Positions 53,234 to 61,996 of a DNA stretch of 64,000 bases are shown here, one piece after another. This stretch comes from Pelomonas sp. V22 (GTDB lineage: Bacteria > Pseudomonadota > Gammaproteobacteria > Burkholderiales > Burkholderiaceae_C). Both the position numbers and the translations under genes were made by a program. The DNA lies in the NCBI RefSeq assembly GCF_030014915.1, contig NZ_JAGIXS010000001.1, forward strand, positions 1,116,001 through 1,180,000. Reading direction: 5' to 3'. The notes beneath the pieces were generated by a model. That model had not been told where the DNA came from and searched no databases. It saw only the letters and a list, made by a program, of their open reading frames with translations. Position 1 is the first letter of the stretch, and each line of letters starts with the position of its first letter.

Positions 53234-53804
53234 GGGCCCGCTTGACGTAGACGCAGGTGTTGCGCGGCTCGCCGGCCACATCGACCGCCTGATCCTGCAT
53301 CACCGATTCCAGCTGGAAACCGCAGCGCTCGGCCACGGCGCGGCTGCGTGCATTGCGCTCGTCACAGCGGATCTCCAGCCGCCGGGCACGCAGCTGCGTG
53401 AAGGCCATGGCGACCAGGCCGTTCACCGCCTCGCTCATCAGACCCTGGCCCTCGCTGCTCCGGCGCAGCCAGTAGCCGATCTCGAAGCGCCGAGCCGCCC
53501 AGTCGAAGCGGTGCAGCCCGGTCGCTCCCAGCAAGCGCCGGCGTTGGGGCTCGCGGCTATAGATCTGGAAGGGCAGGTCCTCGCGCAGGATGAAAGCCGC
53601 CCACTGGCGGCGCACCACGCCCTCGGTCTCATCGACCGAGGGCGCATGCTGCGCCCACGGCATCCAGGGCCTGAGCTGATCCAGGGTTTCGATGACCGCC
53701 TCGTTCAAGGCCGGCCCGACGCCCGCGCGCGGCGCCAGCAGCACAAGGCGTTCGGTCTCGATCTTCTCGGGCACTTCGATCAGCACAGGGTCGGTCATCG
53801 TCAT
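53220..53804 (-). CDS. GNAT N-acetyltransferase (RimJ/RimL-like)
   Basis: A 194-residue enzyme. KIETERLVLLAPRAG at the start and IGYWLRRSSEGQGLMSEAV with the acetyl-CoA loop mark the RimJ/RimL subgroup; RRLEIRCDERNARSRAVAER then CGF is the C-terminal part. The start overlaps the MFS stop by ATGA, and the 3' end overlaps the convergent ugpQ by 14 bp. It may acetylate a ribosomal-type N-terminus or a small amine; the substrate cannot be told. Confidence 0.92.
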   Translation of the reverse strand: MTMTDPVLIEVPEKIETERLVLLAPRAGVGPALNEAVIETLDQLRPWMPWAQHAPSVDETEGVVRRQWAAFILREDLPFQIYSREPQRRRLLGATGLHRFDWAARRFEIGYWLRRSSEGQGLMSEAVNGLVAMAFTQLRARRLEIRCDERNARSRAVAERCGFQLESVMQDQAVDVAGEPRNTCVYVKRALKPG

Positions 53805-55123
53805 TTGCTCGGCTGCAGTTCAGGCTCCTGCGCGCTGCCCAGCTTGGGCAACTCGCGCACGCCGCGGATGGTGGCATTGCGCCAGGCCAGCACGGCCAGC
53901 AGCAAGGCACCGAGGCCCGAGAACAGCAGGGCTGCGCGCAGGTCCACATGCTCGCCCAGCCAGCCGCCGATCAAGGCGCCGGGGCCGGCGGGGATGAGGA
54001 TCAGCCAGCGCATGGTGCTGGTCATGCGCCCCAGCAAAGGCGCGGGCGTGACGGCCTGCCGCAGCGACAGGAAGTTGATGAAGATCAGCACCGCGCCGAT
54101 GCCGAAGGCGAACAGCATGAAGGCAAAGACCGCCACGCCCAGTGCATTGACCGGCGCCAGAGCCAGAGCCAGCCAGCCGACGCCGCAGACCGCGAAGCCC
54201 AGCACCAGGCTGGGCCCCGGGCCGATGCGGTGCGAGAGCCGGTGGCCGAACACGCTGGCCAGCACCGTGCCGGCACCCAAGCCCACGTAGGACAGGCCGA
54301 CCTGCTGCGCCGTCAACCCGAGCACGCGGGTGGCGAAGAGGATCTGCACCACCTGGGCGCCGTTGTGGAACATCTGCCAGCCGCCCACCGCGCAGGCCAG
54401 GCTGACCAGCAGGCGCTGGCGGCGCACGAAGCTCACGCCCGCCTTCAGGTCACGCCAAAAGTCGGCGCCGCTGCCCTTGGCCGCGACATGCTCCTCGACC
54501 TTGATGCCGCGCAGTATCAGGGCCGAGACAAGCACCAGGATGGCATCGACGGCCAGGGCCATGGGAGCGCCCAGCAAGCGGATCAAGAGACCGGCCACAC
54601 CTGGCCCCGCCACCTCGGCGCCCGAGGAAGCCAGCGCATTCTTCGCGTGGGCCTCCACCAGGCGTTCTCGCGGCACGACCTGGGTCAGCACGATCTGCGC
54701 GGCACTGCCGGCCACCGTGTAGACGCAGCCCAGCACGAAGCCGACCGCGTACAGCCAGCCCATGCTCAACCAGCCCATCCAGGCGGCCAGCGGCACGGTG
54801 GCAACAGTCACGGCCAGCAGGGTCTCGCCGGCCACATAGACCGGCAGCTTGCGCACGCGGTCCAGCCACACGCCGCCAGGCAGAGAGAACAGCACGAAGG
54901 GCACGATCTCCATCGAGGTCAAAAGGCCCATCTGCGTGGGTGAGGCCTCCAGCAGCACGGCCGCCGTCAGCGGCAGCGCGAGCATGGTGATCTGCCCGCC
55001 CAGCGAGCTGATCAGGATGGAACTCCACAGGCGGCGGTAGACGCGGTCGCGCAGCAGATCGGTGGGCGGCAGGGTCAGCGCCCGTTTCAAACGCGCATAC
55101 CAGGGCAGAAGCCAGCTCAGCAT
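53801..55123 (-). CDS. MFS transporter (MFS_3, EntS-like)
   Basis: A 440-residue inner-membrane carrier with about 12 helices. LRDRVYRRLWSSILISSLGGQITMLALP begins the first bundle (core seen as SSLGGQITML), and GGVWLDRVRKLPVYV is the loop 2-3 motif. Relatives export siderophores, macrolides or other small compounds. ATG at 55123 has GGAG about ten bases upstream. The GNAT gene downstream shares the transcript, which suggests modification and export of one compound (inference). Confidence 0.9.
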   Translation of the reverse strand: MLSWLLPWYARLKRALTLPPTDLLRDRVYRRLWSSILISSLGGQITMLALPLTAAVLLEASPTQMGLLTSMEIVPFVLFSLPGGVWLDRVRKLPVYVAGETLLAVTVATVPLAAWMGWLSMGWLYAVGFVLGCVYTVAGSAAQIVLTQVVPRERLVEAHAKNALASSGAEVAGPGVAGLLIRLLGAPMALAVDAILVLVSALILRGIKVEEHVAAKGSGADFWRDLKAGVSFVRRQRLLVSLACAVGGWQMFHNGAQVVQILFATRVLGLTAQQVGLSYVGLGAGTVLASVFGHRLSHRIGPGPSLVLGFAVCGVGWLALALAPVNALGVAVFAFMLFAFGIGAVLIFINFLSLRQAVTPAPLLGRMTSTMRWLILIPAGPGALIGGWLGEHVDLRAALLFSGLGALLLAVLAWRNATIRGVRELPKLGSAQEPELQPSK

Positions 55124-55428
55124 GATGATTCACTCCAGGATACGGCCGGCACCGACCCTCATGAGGTCGCACACAGGGCCGCAGCCGAAAACAGTAACAG
55201 GAAAGAAGCGGGGGAAGCGAAAAGACCGTGGACGCCGGCTCAATGCGGCGCGGACGGCCGACCATGAGGCGTGATGCAAGGCCCGGACGAGCGCAGGCCG
55301 GCGGCAGCGGGTGCCGGGCATCGGTTGCGGTCGAGCAGCTTGGTCATGGTCTTGAGGTGCGAGAAGCCTGGCGATGCTAGCAGCGACAGCGCCGGCATGA
55401 CGAAAGACATTCGATCAAGTTTCAGGTG
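55124..55428. other. Intergenic gap before the MFS gene
   Basis: About 300 bases between the second GNAT gene and the MFS start, both minus strand. It should contain the MFS promoter, but no near-consensus -35/-10 pair, terminator or open frame with a ribosome site was found. Confidence 0.4.
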
Positions 55429-56289
55429 TCAGGTGACGGGCAGCGCATCCCGCGAGGGCCGACGCTGCATGCCGAAGTAACGGCACTCGCGCACAAAGCC
55501 CAGCGACTCATAGATGCTGATCGCCACCTCGGCCGGGTCGGCACACATCACCAGCATCTGCAATCCCTGTTGCTCGAAGCCAAAGCGGCAGGCCGCCTCG
55601 ACCATGGCCGTGCACAGGCCGCGGCGGCGCCAGGCCGGATGCGTGGTCACATGCTGGAAGCGGCCGAGCTGGCCGTCGCGGCCATCGCGGAACAGGCCAC
55701 AGTCCGCCACCAACTCATGGCCTCGCCACACGCCCAGCCAATGGCCGAGGCCGGCGGCCTCCATGGCCGCATAGCGCTGCAGCTGGCGGAAGCGGTGCTC
55801 GCGGTAGCCCATGCGCTCATAGCCCATGGCATCGGCCTCGTTGGCCGTGCATTGCAGGTTCAGCGCTGCCTCGAGCTGAGCCGGGTCCTGCAGGTCCAGC
55901 GGCGCGAAATGAAAACCCATGGGCAAGTCGCGCGCGCCCGGCCGCAGTTGCCCCGGCTCCAGCTTCAAGGCCACGCTCTCGAAGATCTCGAAACCGGCGC
56001 GCTGCCAGCTGATCAGCGGCTCATGAGGCCGGCTCGCGTCGAAGCCAAGGGCCACGTGGCCCGACTCGCGCGTGTGGCAGCCCACCTCTTCGTCGAAGCG
56101 CTGCAGCCAGTGCGCGAGCCCGTCGTCGCGCGGCGGCACCGGCAGCAGCAGGAAGTTGCCCCAGTAGTACAGCGGATTGGCCGGCGTGCGCACGACGATG
56201 CAATCGCCGCGCTCCTCGATCACGCCTTCGAAGCGCGCAAAGATCAGGTCGGTGCGCCAGCCGAGGGACAGTCGTTCCAGCAAGCCCAT
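55429..56289 (-). CDS. GNAT-family acetyltransferase, two-domain
   Basis: A 286-residue protein. The C-terminal GNAT core is at about 180-265: QHVTTHPAWRRRGLCTAMVE is the acetyl-CoA loop (R-x-x-G-x-G/A variant RRRGLC), and SIYESLGFVREC the closing motif. The N-terminal half (YYWGNFLLLPVPPR) is unrelated to the core. It begins two bases after the gamma-glutamyltransferase stop, so the two are co-translated. The acceptor is unknown. Confidence 0.85.
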   Translation of the reverse strand: MGLLERLSLGWRTDLIFARFEGVIEERGDCIVVRTPANPLYYWGNFLLLPVPPRDDGLAHWLQRFDEEVGCHTRESGHVALGFDASRPHEPLISWQRAGFEIFESVALKLEPGQLRPGARDLPMGFHFAPLDLQDPAQLEAALNLQCTANEADAMGYERMGYREHRFRQLQRYAAMEAAGLGHWLGVWRGHELVADCGLFRDGRDGQLGRFQHVTTHPAWRRRGLCTAMVEAACRFGFEQQGLQMLVMCADPAEVAISIYESLGFVRECRYFGMQRRPSRDALPVT

Positions 56290-56291
56290 GC

Positions 56292-57926
56292 TCAGAACCC
56301 CACCGCCGCACCATCGCGGCGCGGATCGCTGGCCGCGACGTAGCCATCGACCGCCGGGTCCTCACCCAGCCGCCAGATGAACTGGCCCGCGCCCAGGTCC
56401 AGCGCGGGATCGTGGCTGTTGCCGATTTGGTGGCCGAGCGCACGCAGGCCTTCCACGGTGCTGGCAGGCATCTGCGGCTCCACGTCGATGGACAGGCCCT
56501 GGTTGAAGCGCCAGCGCGGCGCATCGCAGGCGGCTTGCGGATGCTGGCTGTAGTCCAGCATGCGGACCAAGGTCTGCAGATGACCCTGCGGCTGCATGTG
56601 GCCGCCCATCACGCCGAAGCTCATGCGCGCCCGACCCTCCTGCATCAGCATCGCCGGGATGATGGTGTGGAAAGGCTTCTTGCCCGGTGCCACGCAGTTC
56701 GGGTGCTCGCGCTCCAGCGAGAAGCCATGGCCCCGGTTCTGCAAGGACAGGCCATAGCCCGGCACCACGAGCCCCGAGCCGAAGCCCATGTAGTTGCTCT
56801 GGATGAAGCTGACCATCATGCCGCTCTCGTCGGCAGCGCTCAGGTAGATGGTGCCGCCACGCACCGGGTTGCCGTGGCCAAAATCCTGGGCGCGGTCCGG
56901 AGCTATCAGGCGCGCCCGCTCGGCCAGGTAGTCAGGATTCAGCAAGTCGGCCGCCGTCAGCGCCATCGCGCGCGGGTCGGCCACGAAGCGGTAGGTGTCG
57001 GCAAACGCCAGCTTCATCGCCTCGATCTGCAGGTGCTGGGCCGCCACGCTGTCGACCGCATGGGCGCGCAGCTCGTGGTGCTGCAAAAGGCCCAGCGCGA
57101 TCAGCGCGGCGATGCCCTGGCCACTGGGCGGCAGCTCGTGCAGCTCGCAACCGGCATGGCGCTGGGAAATGGTCTCCACCCATTGCGGCGCATAGGCCGC
57201 GAAATCGGCGGCCGTGATCGCACCGCCGGTCTGTCGGGCGAAGGTCTCGACAGCCGCCGCCACCTCGCCTCGATAGAAAGCCTCGCCACGGCTCTGCGCG
57301 ATCAGGCGCAGCGTGCGCGCCGCACCGGGCAGCGCAAACAGCTCGCCGACCTGCGGCGCCCGGCCGCGCGGCAAGAAGGCTTCGGCAAAACCGGGCTGGC
57401 CTGCGAGATCCCTGATCTGCGCCGCCAGCGCCCATTTGCGTTGCACGACCACGGGCACGGCGTAGCCGCGTTCGGCGATGTCGATGGCTGGCTCCAGCAG
57501 ATCGGCGAAGGACAGCTTGCCGTAACGCTCGCTCAAGGCCACCCAGCCGCCCACGGCGCCCGGCACCGTGACACTGCCCCAGCCGCGCTTGGGCGGCGCA
57601 CCGGCTGCATCCTTGAAGAACTCGCACGACCAGGCGGCCGGCGCAGCGCCAGCAGCATCGAGGCCTTGCAGGCGTTCGCCGTCCCACACGATGGCGAAGG
57701 CATCGGAACCGAGGCCATTGCTGCAAGGCTCCAGCACCGTCATGCAAGCGGCAGCAGCCACGGCCGCATCAACGGCATTGCCGCCGCGCGCCAGCATGCG
57801 CAGGCCGGCCTGGGCCGCGAGCGGGTGCGAGGTCGAGACCACATTGCGAGCGAACAGCGGCGCGCGCTGGCTGGCATAGCCGGCCGACCAGTCGAAGTCT
57901 CCGATCCGCTTGCCCTGCTGCGTCAT
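56292..57926 (-). CDS. Gamma-glutamyltransferase family protein (cytoplasmic type)
   Basis: A 544-residue Ntn-hydrolase. RNVVSTSHPLAAQAGLRMLA then RGGNAVDAAVAAAACMTVLEP at the start, ELPPSGQGIAALIAL in the middle and the autoprocessing Thr in RGGTIYLSAADESG (about residue 360) are seen. FGSGLVVPGYGLSLQNRG and FGVMGGHMQPQGHLQ end the family pattern. No signal peptide is present, unlike E. coli Ggt; YwrD-like homologues are the same. ATG at 57926 is preceded in frame by GTG at 57929, and AGGAG serves either. It releases or transfers the gamma-glutamyl group, possibly working with the GNAT gene that follows. Confidence 0.92.
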   Translation of the reverse strand: MTQQGKRIGDFDWSAGYASQRAPLFARNVVSTSHPLAAQAGLRMLARGGNAVDAAVAAAACMTVLEPCSNGLGSDAFAIVWDGERLQGLDAAGAAPAAWSCEFFKDAAGAPPKRGWGSVTVPGAVGGWVALSERYGKLSFADLLEPAIDIAERGYAVPVVVQRKWALAAQIRDLAGQPGFAEAFLPRGRAPQVGELFALPGAARTLRLIAQSRGEAFYRGEVAAAVETFARQTGGAITAADFAAYAPQWVETISQRHAGCELHELPPSGQGIAALIALGLLQHHELRAHAVDSVAAQHLQIEAMKLAFADTYRFVADPRAMALTAADLLNPDYLAERARLIAPDRAQDFGHGNPVRGGTIYLSAADESGMMVSFIQSNYMGFGSGLVVPGYGLSLQNRGHGFSLEREHPNCVAPGKKPFHTIIPAMLMQEGRARMSFGVMGGHMQPQGHLQTLVRMLDYSQHPQAACDAPRWRFNQGLSIDVEPQMPASTVEGLRALGHQIGNSHDPALDLGAGQFIWRLGEDPAVDGYVAASDPRRDGAAVGF

Positions 57927-58083
57927 CACCTGCTGCTCCTGTTGGCTCTATTCATGTGGCCGCGATTCTGCGCCCGCTTCAGCAGGCGGTGTAACGCATT
58001 GCAACGCCGACCGCATGGGGTCAACTCCTGCCCCAGAGGCCTCGTTGTGCACGTACCTTTTCACAACCGACGGAGAAATCCTG

Positions 58084-58560
58084 ATGAATGCTCTCAAGAC
58101 CGCACTGATCCCCGCCCTGCTGGCTTTCACCGGTCACCTGGCGCTGGCACAAACGGCTAACCCCGCAACTGCGAGCACCCCGGCGGCAAAGCCTGCAACA
58201 ACCGCCGCAACCCCGAGCACCATCGCCCCCGCCGCAACGACGGCTACTACGCCGGCAGTCACTCCGGCCGCCACCCCGGCTGTCAAGGCCACGCCCGCTG
58301 CCACGCCTGCCGTGACCACGGCTGCCGCGCCGGCCACGCCCGCCACACCGGCAGCCACGGCCGAACCGGCGGCCAAGCACGCCAAGGCCCACAAGCACGC
58401 GGCGAAGACCGAGGCCAAGACTGAAGTGAAAGCCGAGGTGAAGTCTGAGACGAAGGCCGACGTGAAAGCCGAGGTGAAGGCCGAAGCCAAGCCCGCCGCC
58501 AAAGCCCCGGCCGACACCAAGCCGGCCATGACCACGGCTGCAGCCCCGCAGACCAAGTAA
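58084..58560 (+). CDS. Secreted Ala/Thr/Pro- and Lys/Glu-rich low-complexity protein
   Basis: A 158-residue protein. ATG at 58084 follows GGAGAAATCCTG. The leader ends LALAQ. Residues about 23-98 are made of Ala/Thr/Pro runs such as TTAATPSTIAPAATTATTP; residues about 105-140 repeat units of K-A-E-V-K/ T-E-V-K type (KAEVKSETKADVKAEVK). The composition resembles histone H1/PHB-granule phasin-like tails or cell-envelope spacers, but no family is recognised. Intrinsic disorder is expected. A strong terminator follows. Confidence 0.72.
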   Translation: MNALKTALIPALLAFTGHLALAQTANPATASTPAAKPATTAATPSTIAPAATTATTPAVTPAATPAVKATPAATPAVTTAAAPATPATPAATAEPAAKHAKAHKHAAKTEAKTEVKAEVKSETKADVKAEVKAEAKPAAKAPADTKPAMTTAAAPQTK

Positions 58561-58581
58561 GCAAGCTTTCTTGATTTCCCT

Positions 58582-58618
58582 GGGGCGGCGGGCGTAACGG
58601 TCCAGCGTCAGCCGCCCC
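58582..58618. other. Stable hairpin after the low-complexity gene
   Basis: GGGGCGGC (58582-58589) and GCCGCCCC (58611-58618) pair perfectly around a 21-base loop. No T-run; it may protect the 3' end of the transcript ahead of the real terminator. Confidence 0.5.
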
Positions 58619-58642
58619 TCAGGAATCCAGAATCTAGGACAA

Positions 58643-58680
58643 CTCCGCGATGCCGCAAGGCTCGCGGAGCTTCTCTTTTT
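58643..58680 (+). terminator. Intrinsic terminator
   Basis: CTCCGCGA and TCGCGGAG with an inner GCC-GCAA-GGC, followed by CTTCTCTTTTT. It ends the transcript of the gene at 58084. Confidence 0.88.
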
Positions 58681-58817
58681 GGGGTGCGGAGCGGCTGCAT
58701 CTCGCGCCGCGCCGGCAACGCTTGGCGCTGCGCCGCCCTCATCCGTCGCAAGCGCGTGGCGGCCCTGCGACGCGATCCCGAGACTGGCTGCATCGACAAC
58801 CACCTCGGAGATCCAAC

Positions 58818-59354
58818 GTGCAAGCTCGCCTCCCCGTCCTGCTGCTCTCTCTCAGCTTCCTGCTGGGCAGCGCAGCAGCCGCCACCGACGCTCAAATCAA
58901 TGCAGCCTTCCAGCAGTTTCAGATCGCCCAGCGCGACGATGCCGGCGTCGAGGCTGCGGTAGAGCAGTTCAGCAAGCTGCTGGCTGCCGAGCCGGGCAAC
59001 CCGCTCTTGATGGCCTACACCGGCGCGGCCACGGCGCTGCGCGCCCGCGCCGCCCTGCTGCCCTGGAAAAAGATGAGCCATGCCGAGGACGGCCTGGCCC
59101 AGATCGACAAGGCACTGCAGTTGTTGCAGCCCTCGCATGACCAGGCCCTGCATCGCGGCACGCCGCTGTCGCTGGAGACCCGCTTTGTCGCGGCCAACAC
59201 CTTCCTGGCCCTGCCCCCGATGTTCAACCGCAGCCCACGCGGCACCAAGCTGCTGGCCGAGATCCAGGCCAGCCCGCTGTTCGCGCAATCGCCGGCCGGT
59301 TTCAAGGAGGCGGTGCGCGCACGCGCCGCCAAGCAGGCCAAGGACGGCCAGTGA
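58818..59354 (+). CDS. Secreted helical (TPR-like) protein of the ABC operon
   Basis: A 178-residue protein. The GTG start at 58818 has GGAG seven bases upstream and gives the leader VQARLPVLLLSLSFLLGS, cleaved near AAAATDA. The mature part is alpha-helical with Ala-rich pairs (INAAFQQFQIAQRDDAGVEA, then GNPLLMAYTGAATALRAR), resembling TPR repeats. It overlaps the ATPase start (TGATG). Its position as first gene suggests a periplasmic accessory of the ABC system. The family is not recognised. Confidence 0.72.
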   Translation: MQARLPVLLLSLSFLLGSAAAATDAQINAAFQQFQIAQRDDAGVEAAVEQFSKLLAAEPGNPLLMAYTGAATALRARAALLPWKKMSHAEDGLAQIDKALQLLQPSHDQALHRGTPLSLETRFVAANTFLALPPMFNRSPRGTKLLAEIQASPLFAQSPAGFKEAVRARAAKQAKDGQ

Positions 59355-60037
59355 TGAACCCGGTGATCGAATTGCGCCAGGTGCGCAAGACCTACCGCCT
59401 GGGTATTCATCGCGTGCCGGCGCTGCGCGGCGTGGACCTGAGTGTGCAAGGCGGTGAATTGCTTGCGCTGACCGGCCCCTCGGGGAGCGGCAAGAGCACC
59501 ATCCTGAATCTCTGCGGCCTGATCGACGGGCCGGATGAGGGTCAGGTCTTGCTCGGCGGCGACCCGGTCAACCTGCGCAGGGACCGCGAGGCCACGCTGC
59601 TGCGGCGTGATGCCATCGGCTTCGTGTTCCAGGGCTTCAACCTGGTGCCGGTGATGACAGCGGCCGAGAACGTCGACTACCCGCTGTTCCTGGCTGGCTT
59701 GGACGCCAAGGAGCGCAAAGCCCGCGTGGCGACGGCACTCGAATCGGTGGGGCTCAGCGAACATGCGCAGCACAAGCCCGATGCACTGTCCGGCGGCCAA
59801 CGGCAGCGGGTGGCGATTGCCCGCGCCCTCGTCAAGCGGCCGCGCCTGGTGATTGCCGACGAACCCACGGCCAGCCTCGACTCCGAAACCGCCGAGCAGG
59901 TGCTGGCGCTGATGCGCGACCTGAGCCGCAGCCAGGGTGCGGCCTTCCTGATCGCCACGCACGACGAACGCCTGACTCGCCGCTGCGACCGCATCGTGGC
60001 CCTGCACGACGGCCGTATCGAGGAGAAGCTGCAATGA
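59354..60037 (+). CDS. ABC transporter ATPase, LolD/MacB type
   Basis: A 227-residue ATPase. Walker A is GPSGSGKST, the Q-loop FVFQGFNLVPVMTAAENV is typical of the MacB/LolD class, the signature is LSGGQRQRVAIARAL, and Walker B is LVIADEPTASLDSETAEQ with switch His in IATHDERL. ATG at 59354 overlaps the preceding stop; a GTG three bases earlier is possible. It works with the FtsX-domain permease that overlaps its end. Such pairs drive lipoprotein release or periplasm-to-outside export rather than uptake. Confidence 0.95.
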   Translation: MNPVIELRQVRKTYRLGIHRVPALRGVDLSVQGGELLALTGPSGSGKSTILNLCGLIDGPDEGQVLLGGDPVNLRRDREATLLRRDAIGFVFQGFNLVPVMTAAENVDYPLFLAGLDAKERKARVATALESVGLSEHAQHKPDALSGGQRQRVAIARALVKRPRLVIADEPTASLDSETAEQVLALMRDLSRSQGAAFLIATHDERLTRRCDRIVALHDGRIEEKLQ

Positions 60038-61266
60038 AGGCTGCGATCAAGGCTGCAACGAAATGGCTGCACTTCGCCTGGCTCAACACGCGCCGCAATG
60101 GCCGCCGTTCGGCCGTGACGCTGGCCATCGCCGCACTCGGCACCGCCGCGCTGCTGCTGGCCGGGGGCTTTGCGATCTTCACCTACCAGAGCCTCGCACA
60201 GTCTTCGGCCCGCTCGACCGGGCACCTGGTCATCGCCACCGCCGAGCAGTTCACGAAGGATGAGGACCAGCCGCTGCAGCATGGCCTGGAAGCCTGGGAG
60301 GATCTGCGCCAGCGCCTGCGGCTGGATGCCGACGTGCGCCAGGTCTTGCCGCGCGTCGAGTTCACCGGCCTGATATCGAATGGCGACAAGTCCACCGTGA
60401 TGATGGCGGCCGGCATCGACCCCGATGCGGAGTTCGCGATCAAGGGGCCTTTCCTCTCGATCAAGCAAGGCGCCGTGCTGAGCGGCGACCAGCGCATGGC
60501 CGTGATGCTGGGCGAGGGCTTGGCCAAGAGCCTCAAGGCCAAACCAGGCGACAGCCTGACCCTGCTGGCCAGCACCACGGCTGGCGCGATGAACGCCATC
60601 GACGTGCAGGTGCAGGGCGTGTTCTCGACGGGCATTGCCGAGATGGACAAGCGCTCGCTCTACATCGACGTGAAGAGCGCCCAGGCCTTGCTGGACACCA
60701 CGCGGGTCTCGTCGCTGGGTGTGTTCCTGAAGGACATGGAGGCGACCGATGGCGCCCAGGCACGCATCCGCACGCTGGCGCCCACGTTGACGGTGCGTAC
60801 CTGGCTCGATCAGGCGATGTTCTACCACAGTGTCAAGCAGCTCTACGACCGCATCTTTGGCGCGCTGGGCCTGATCATCGCGGTGATCGTGATCTTCGTG
60901 GTCGGCAACGCGATGGCCATGGCCATCATCGAACGCACCCGCGAGATCGGCACCTTGCGCGCGCTGGGCACGCTACCAGGCCAGCTGCAGCGCACGCTGG
61001 CGCTGGAGGGCATGTTGCTCGGCGGCGGTGGCGCCCTGCTGGGGGCGGCGCTGTCGCTGGGTCTCAGCCTGCTGCTGATGGTGATGCCGGTGAACATGCC
61101 GCCGCCGCCCGGCTATTCCAAAGGCTACCCGCTGAACATCGCCATCGATGGCCCGCTCTATGCGATCACGCTCGGCGCCATGTTGCTGCTGGCCCTGCTG
61201 GCCTCGGCCTGGGTCGCACGCAAGACGGTGCGCCTGCCCATCGTCACGGCCCTGGCCCATACCTGA
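60034..61266 (+). CDS. FtsX/MacB-type ABC permease
   Basis: A 410-residue permease. One helix lies near the N-terminus (about 27-50, VTLAIAALGTAALLLAGGF). A large periplasmic MacB_PCD domain occupies about 55-265. Three C-terminal helices form the FtsX domain, with the cytoplasmic MAIIERTREIGTLRALGTLPGQ coupling helix. This is the mechanotransmission architecture of LolCE and MacB. It overlaps the ATPase by 4 bp. Only one permease is encoded, so a homodimer is likely. Confidence 0.93.
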   Translation: MKAAIKAATKWLHFAWLNTRRNGRRSAVTLAIAALGTAALLLAGGFAIFTYQSLAQSSARSTGHLVIATAEQFTKDEDQPLQHGLEAWEDLRQRLRLDADVRQVLPRVEFTGLISNGDKSTVMMAAGIDPDAEFAIKGPFLSIKQGAVLSGDQRMAVMLGEGLAKSLKAKPGDSLTLLASTTAGAMNAIDVQVQGVFSTGIAEMDKRSLYIDVKSAQALLDTTRVSSLGVFLKDMEATDGAQARIRTLAPTLTVRTWLDQAMFYHSVKQLYDRIFGALGLIIAVIVIFVVGNAMAMAIIERTREIGTLRALGTLPGQLQRTLALEGMLLGGGGALLGAALSLGLSLLLMVMPVNMPPPPGYSKGYPLNIAIDGPLYAITLGAMLLLALLASAWVARKTVRLPIVTALAHT

Positions 61267-61276
61267 GGACTTCCCC

Positions 61277-61996
61277 ATGAAAACACTTCTGATGGCCCTC
61301 GCCTTGATCGCGCCACTGGCCCAGGCTGCCACGCCCGACGTGGCCACGATGCTGAAGAACGCCGATGCCTTCCGGGGCGGCGGCCAGCAGCAGATCGACA
61401 CCCGGGTCGAGGTCAGCAAGCCCGATGGCAGCCTGGACAAGGAACGCCGCTACACCGTGATCACCGGGCCCGAGCGCCGCTCCCTCGTCCTCATGCAAAG
61501 CCCGGCCGAGAAGGGCCAGAAGGTGCTGATGCTGGGGGACGACTTCTGGCTCGTGATGCCCGGCAGCCAGCGGCCCATGCGCATCACGCCGACGCAAAAG
61601 CTGCTGGGTGACGCCTCGACCGGCGACGTGGCCACGCAGTCCTGGAGCGACGACTACGAAGGCGAGCTGGTCGGCGAGGAGCGCTGCGAGGCCGCGGCCT
61701 GCTGGCACCTGCGGCTCAAGGCCAAGCGGCGTGGCGTCAGCTACCAGCGCATCGAGCTGTGGCTGGGCAAGACCCGGCACGAGCCACTGACGGCCGAGCT
61801 CTATGTGCAGTCCGAGAAGCTCGCCAAGACTGCGCGCTTCGTGCTGGAGCGCAACCAGGTCACCGAGATGGTGCTGCAGGACTCGCTCGGCAGCCGCAAG
61901 CTGACCCGTTTGCATTACCTGGCGCGCAAGGACCGCCAGGTACCGGAGGGCTGGTTCAACCCGATGTTCCTGGCGCGCAGCCCGGTGCTCGAATGA
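61277..61996 (+). CDS. LolA-like outer-membrane lipoprotein-sorting protein
   Basis: A 239-residue periplasmic protein. The leader ends LAQAATP. VATMLKNADAFRGGGQQQ, YTVITGPERRSLVLMQSP, KGQKVLMLGDDFWLVMPG and the W-x-x-D block QSWSDDYEGEL match the family of LolA/LolB-fold proteins annotated as outer membrane lipoprotein-sorting protein (PF17131). The half-barrel binds acyl chains. GAGGAC lies before ATG, and the ATGA overlap binds it to the next gene. It likely carries a lipidated or hydrophobic substrate from the permease to the outer membrane. Confidence 0.87.
   Translation: MKTLLMALALIAPLAQAATPDVATMLKNADAFRGGGQQQIDTRVEVSKPDGSLDKERRYTVITGPERRSLVLMQSPAEKGQKVLMLGDDFWLVMPGSQRPMRITPTQKLLGDASTGDVATQSWSDDYEGELVGEERCEAAACWHLRLKAKRRGVSYQRIELWLGKTRHEPLTAELYVQSEKLAKTARFVLERNQVTEMVLQDSLGSRKLTRLHYLARKDRQVPEGWFNPMFLARSPVLE

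Noticed and set aside
58582-58618. Reading the GGGGCGGC/GCCGCCCC hairpin as the terminator
   Set aside because: No T-run follows; the hairpin at 58643-58680 with its T-tract is the better terminator.
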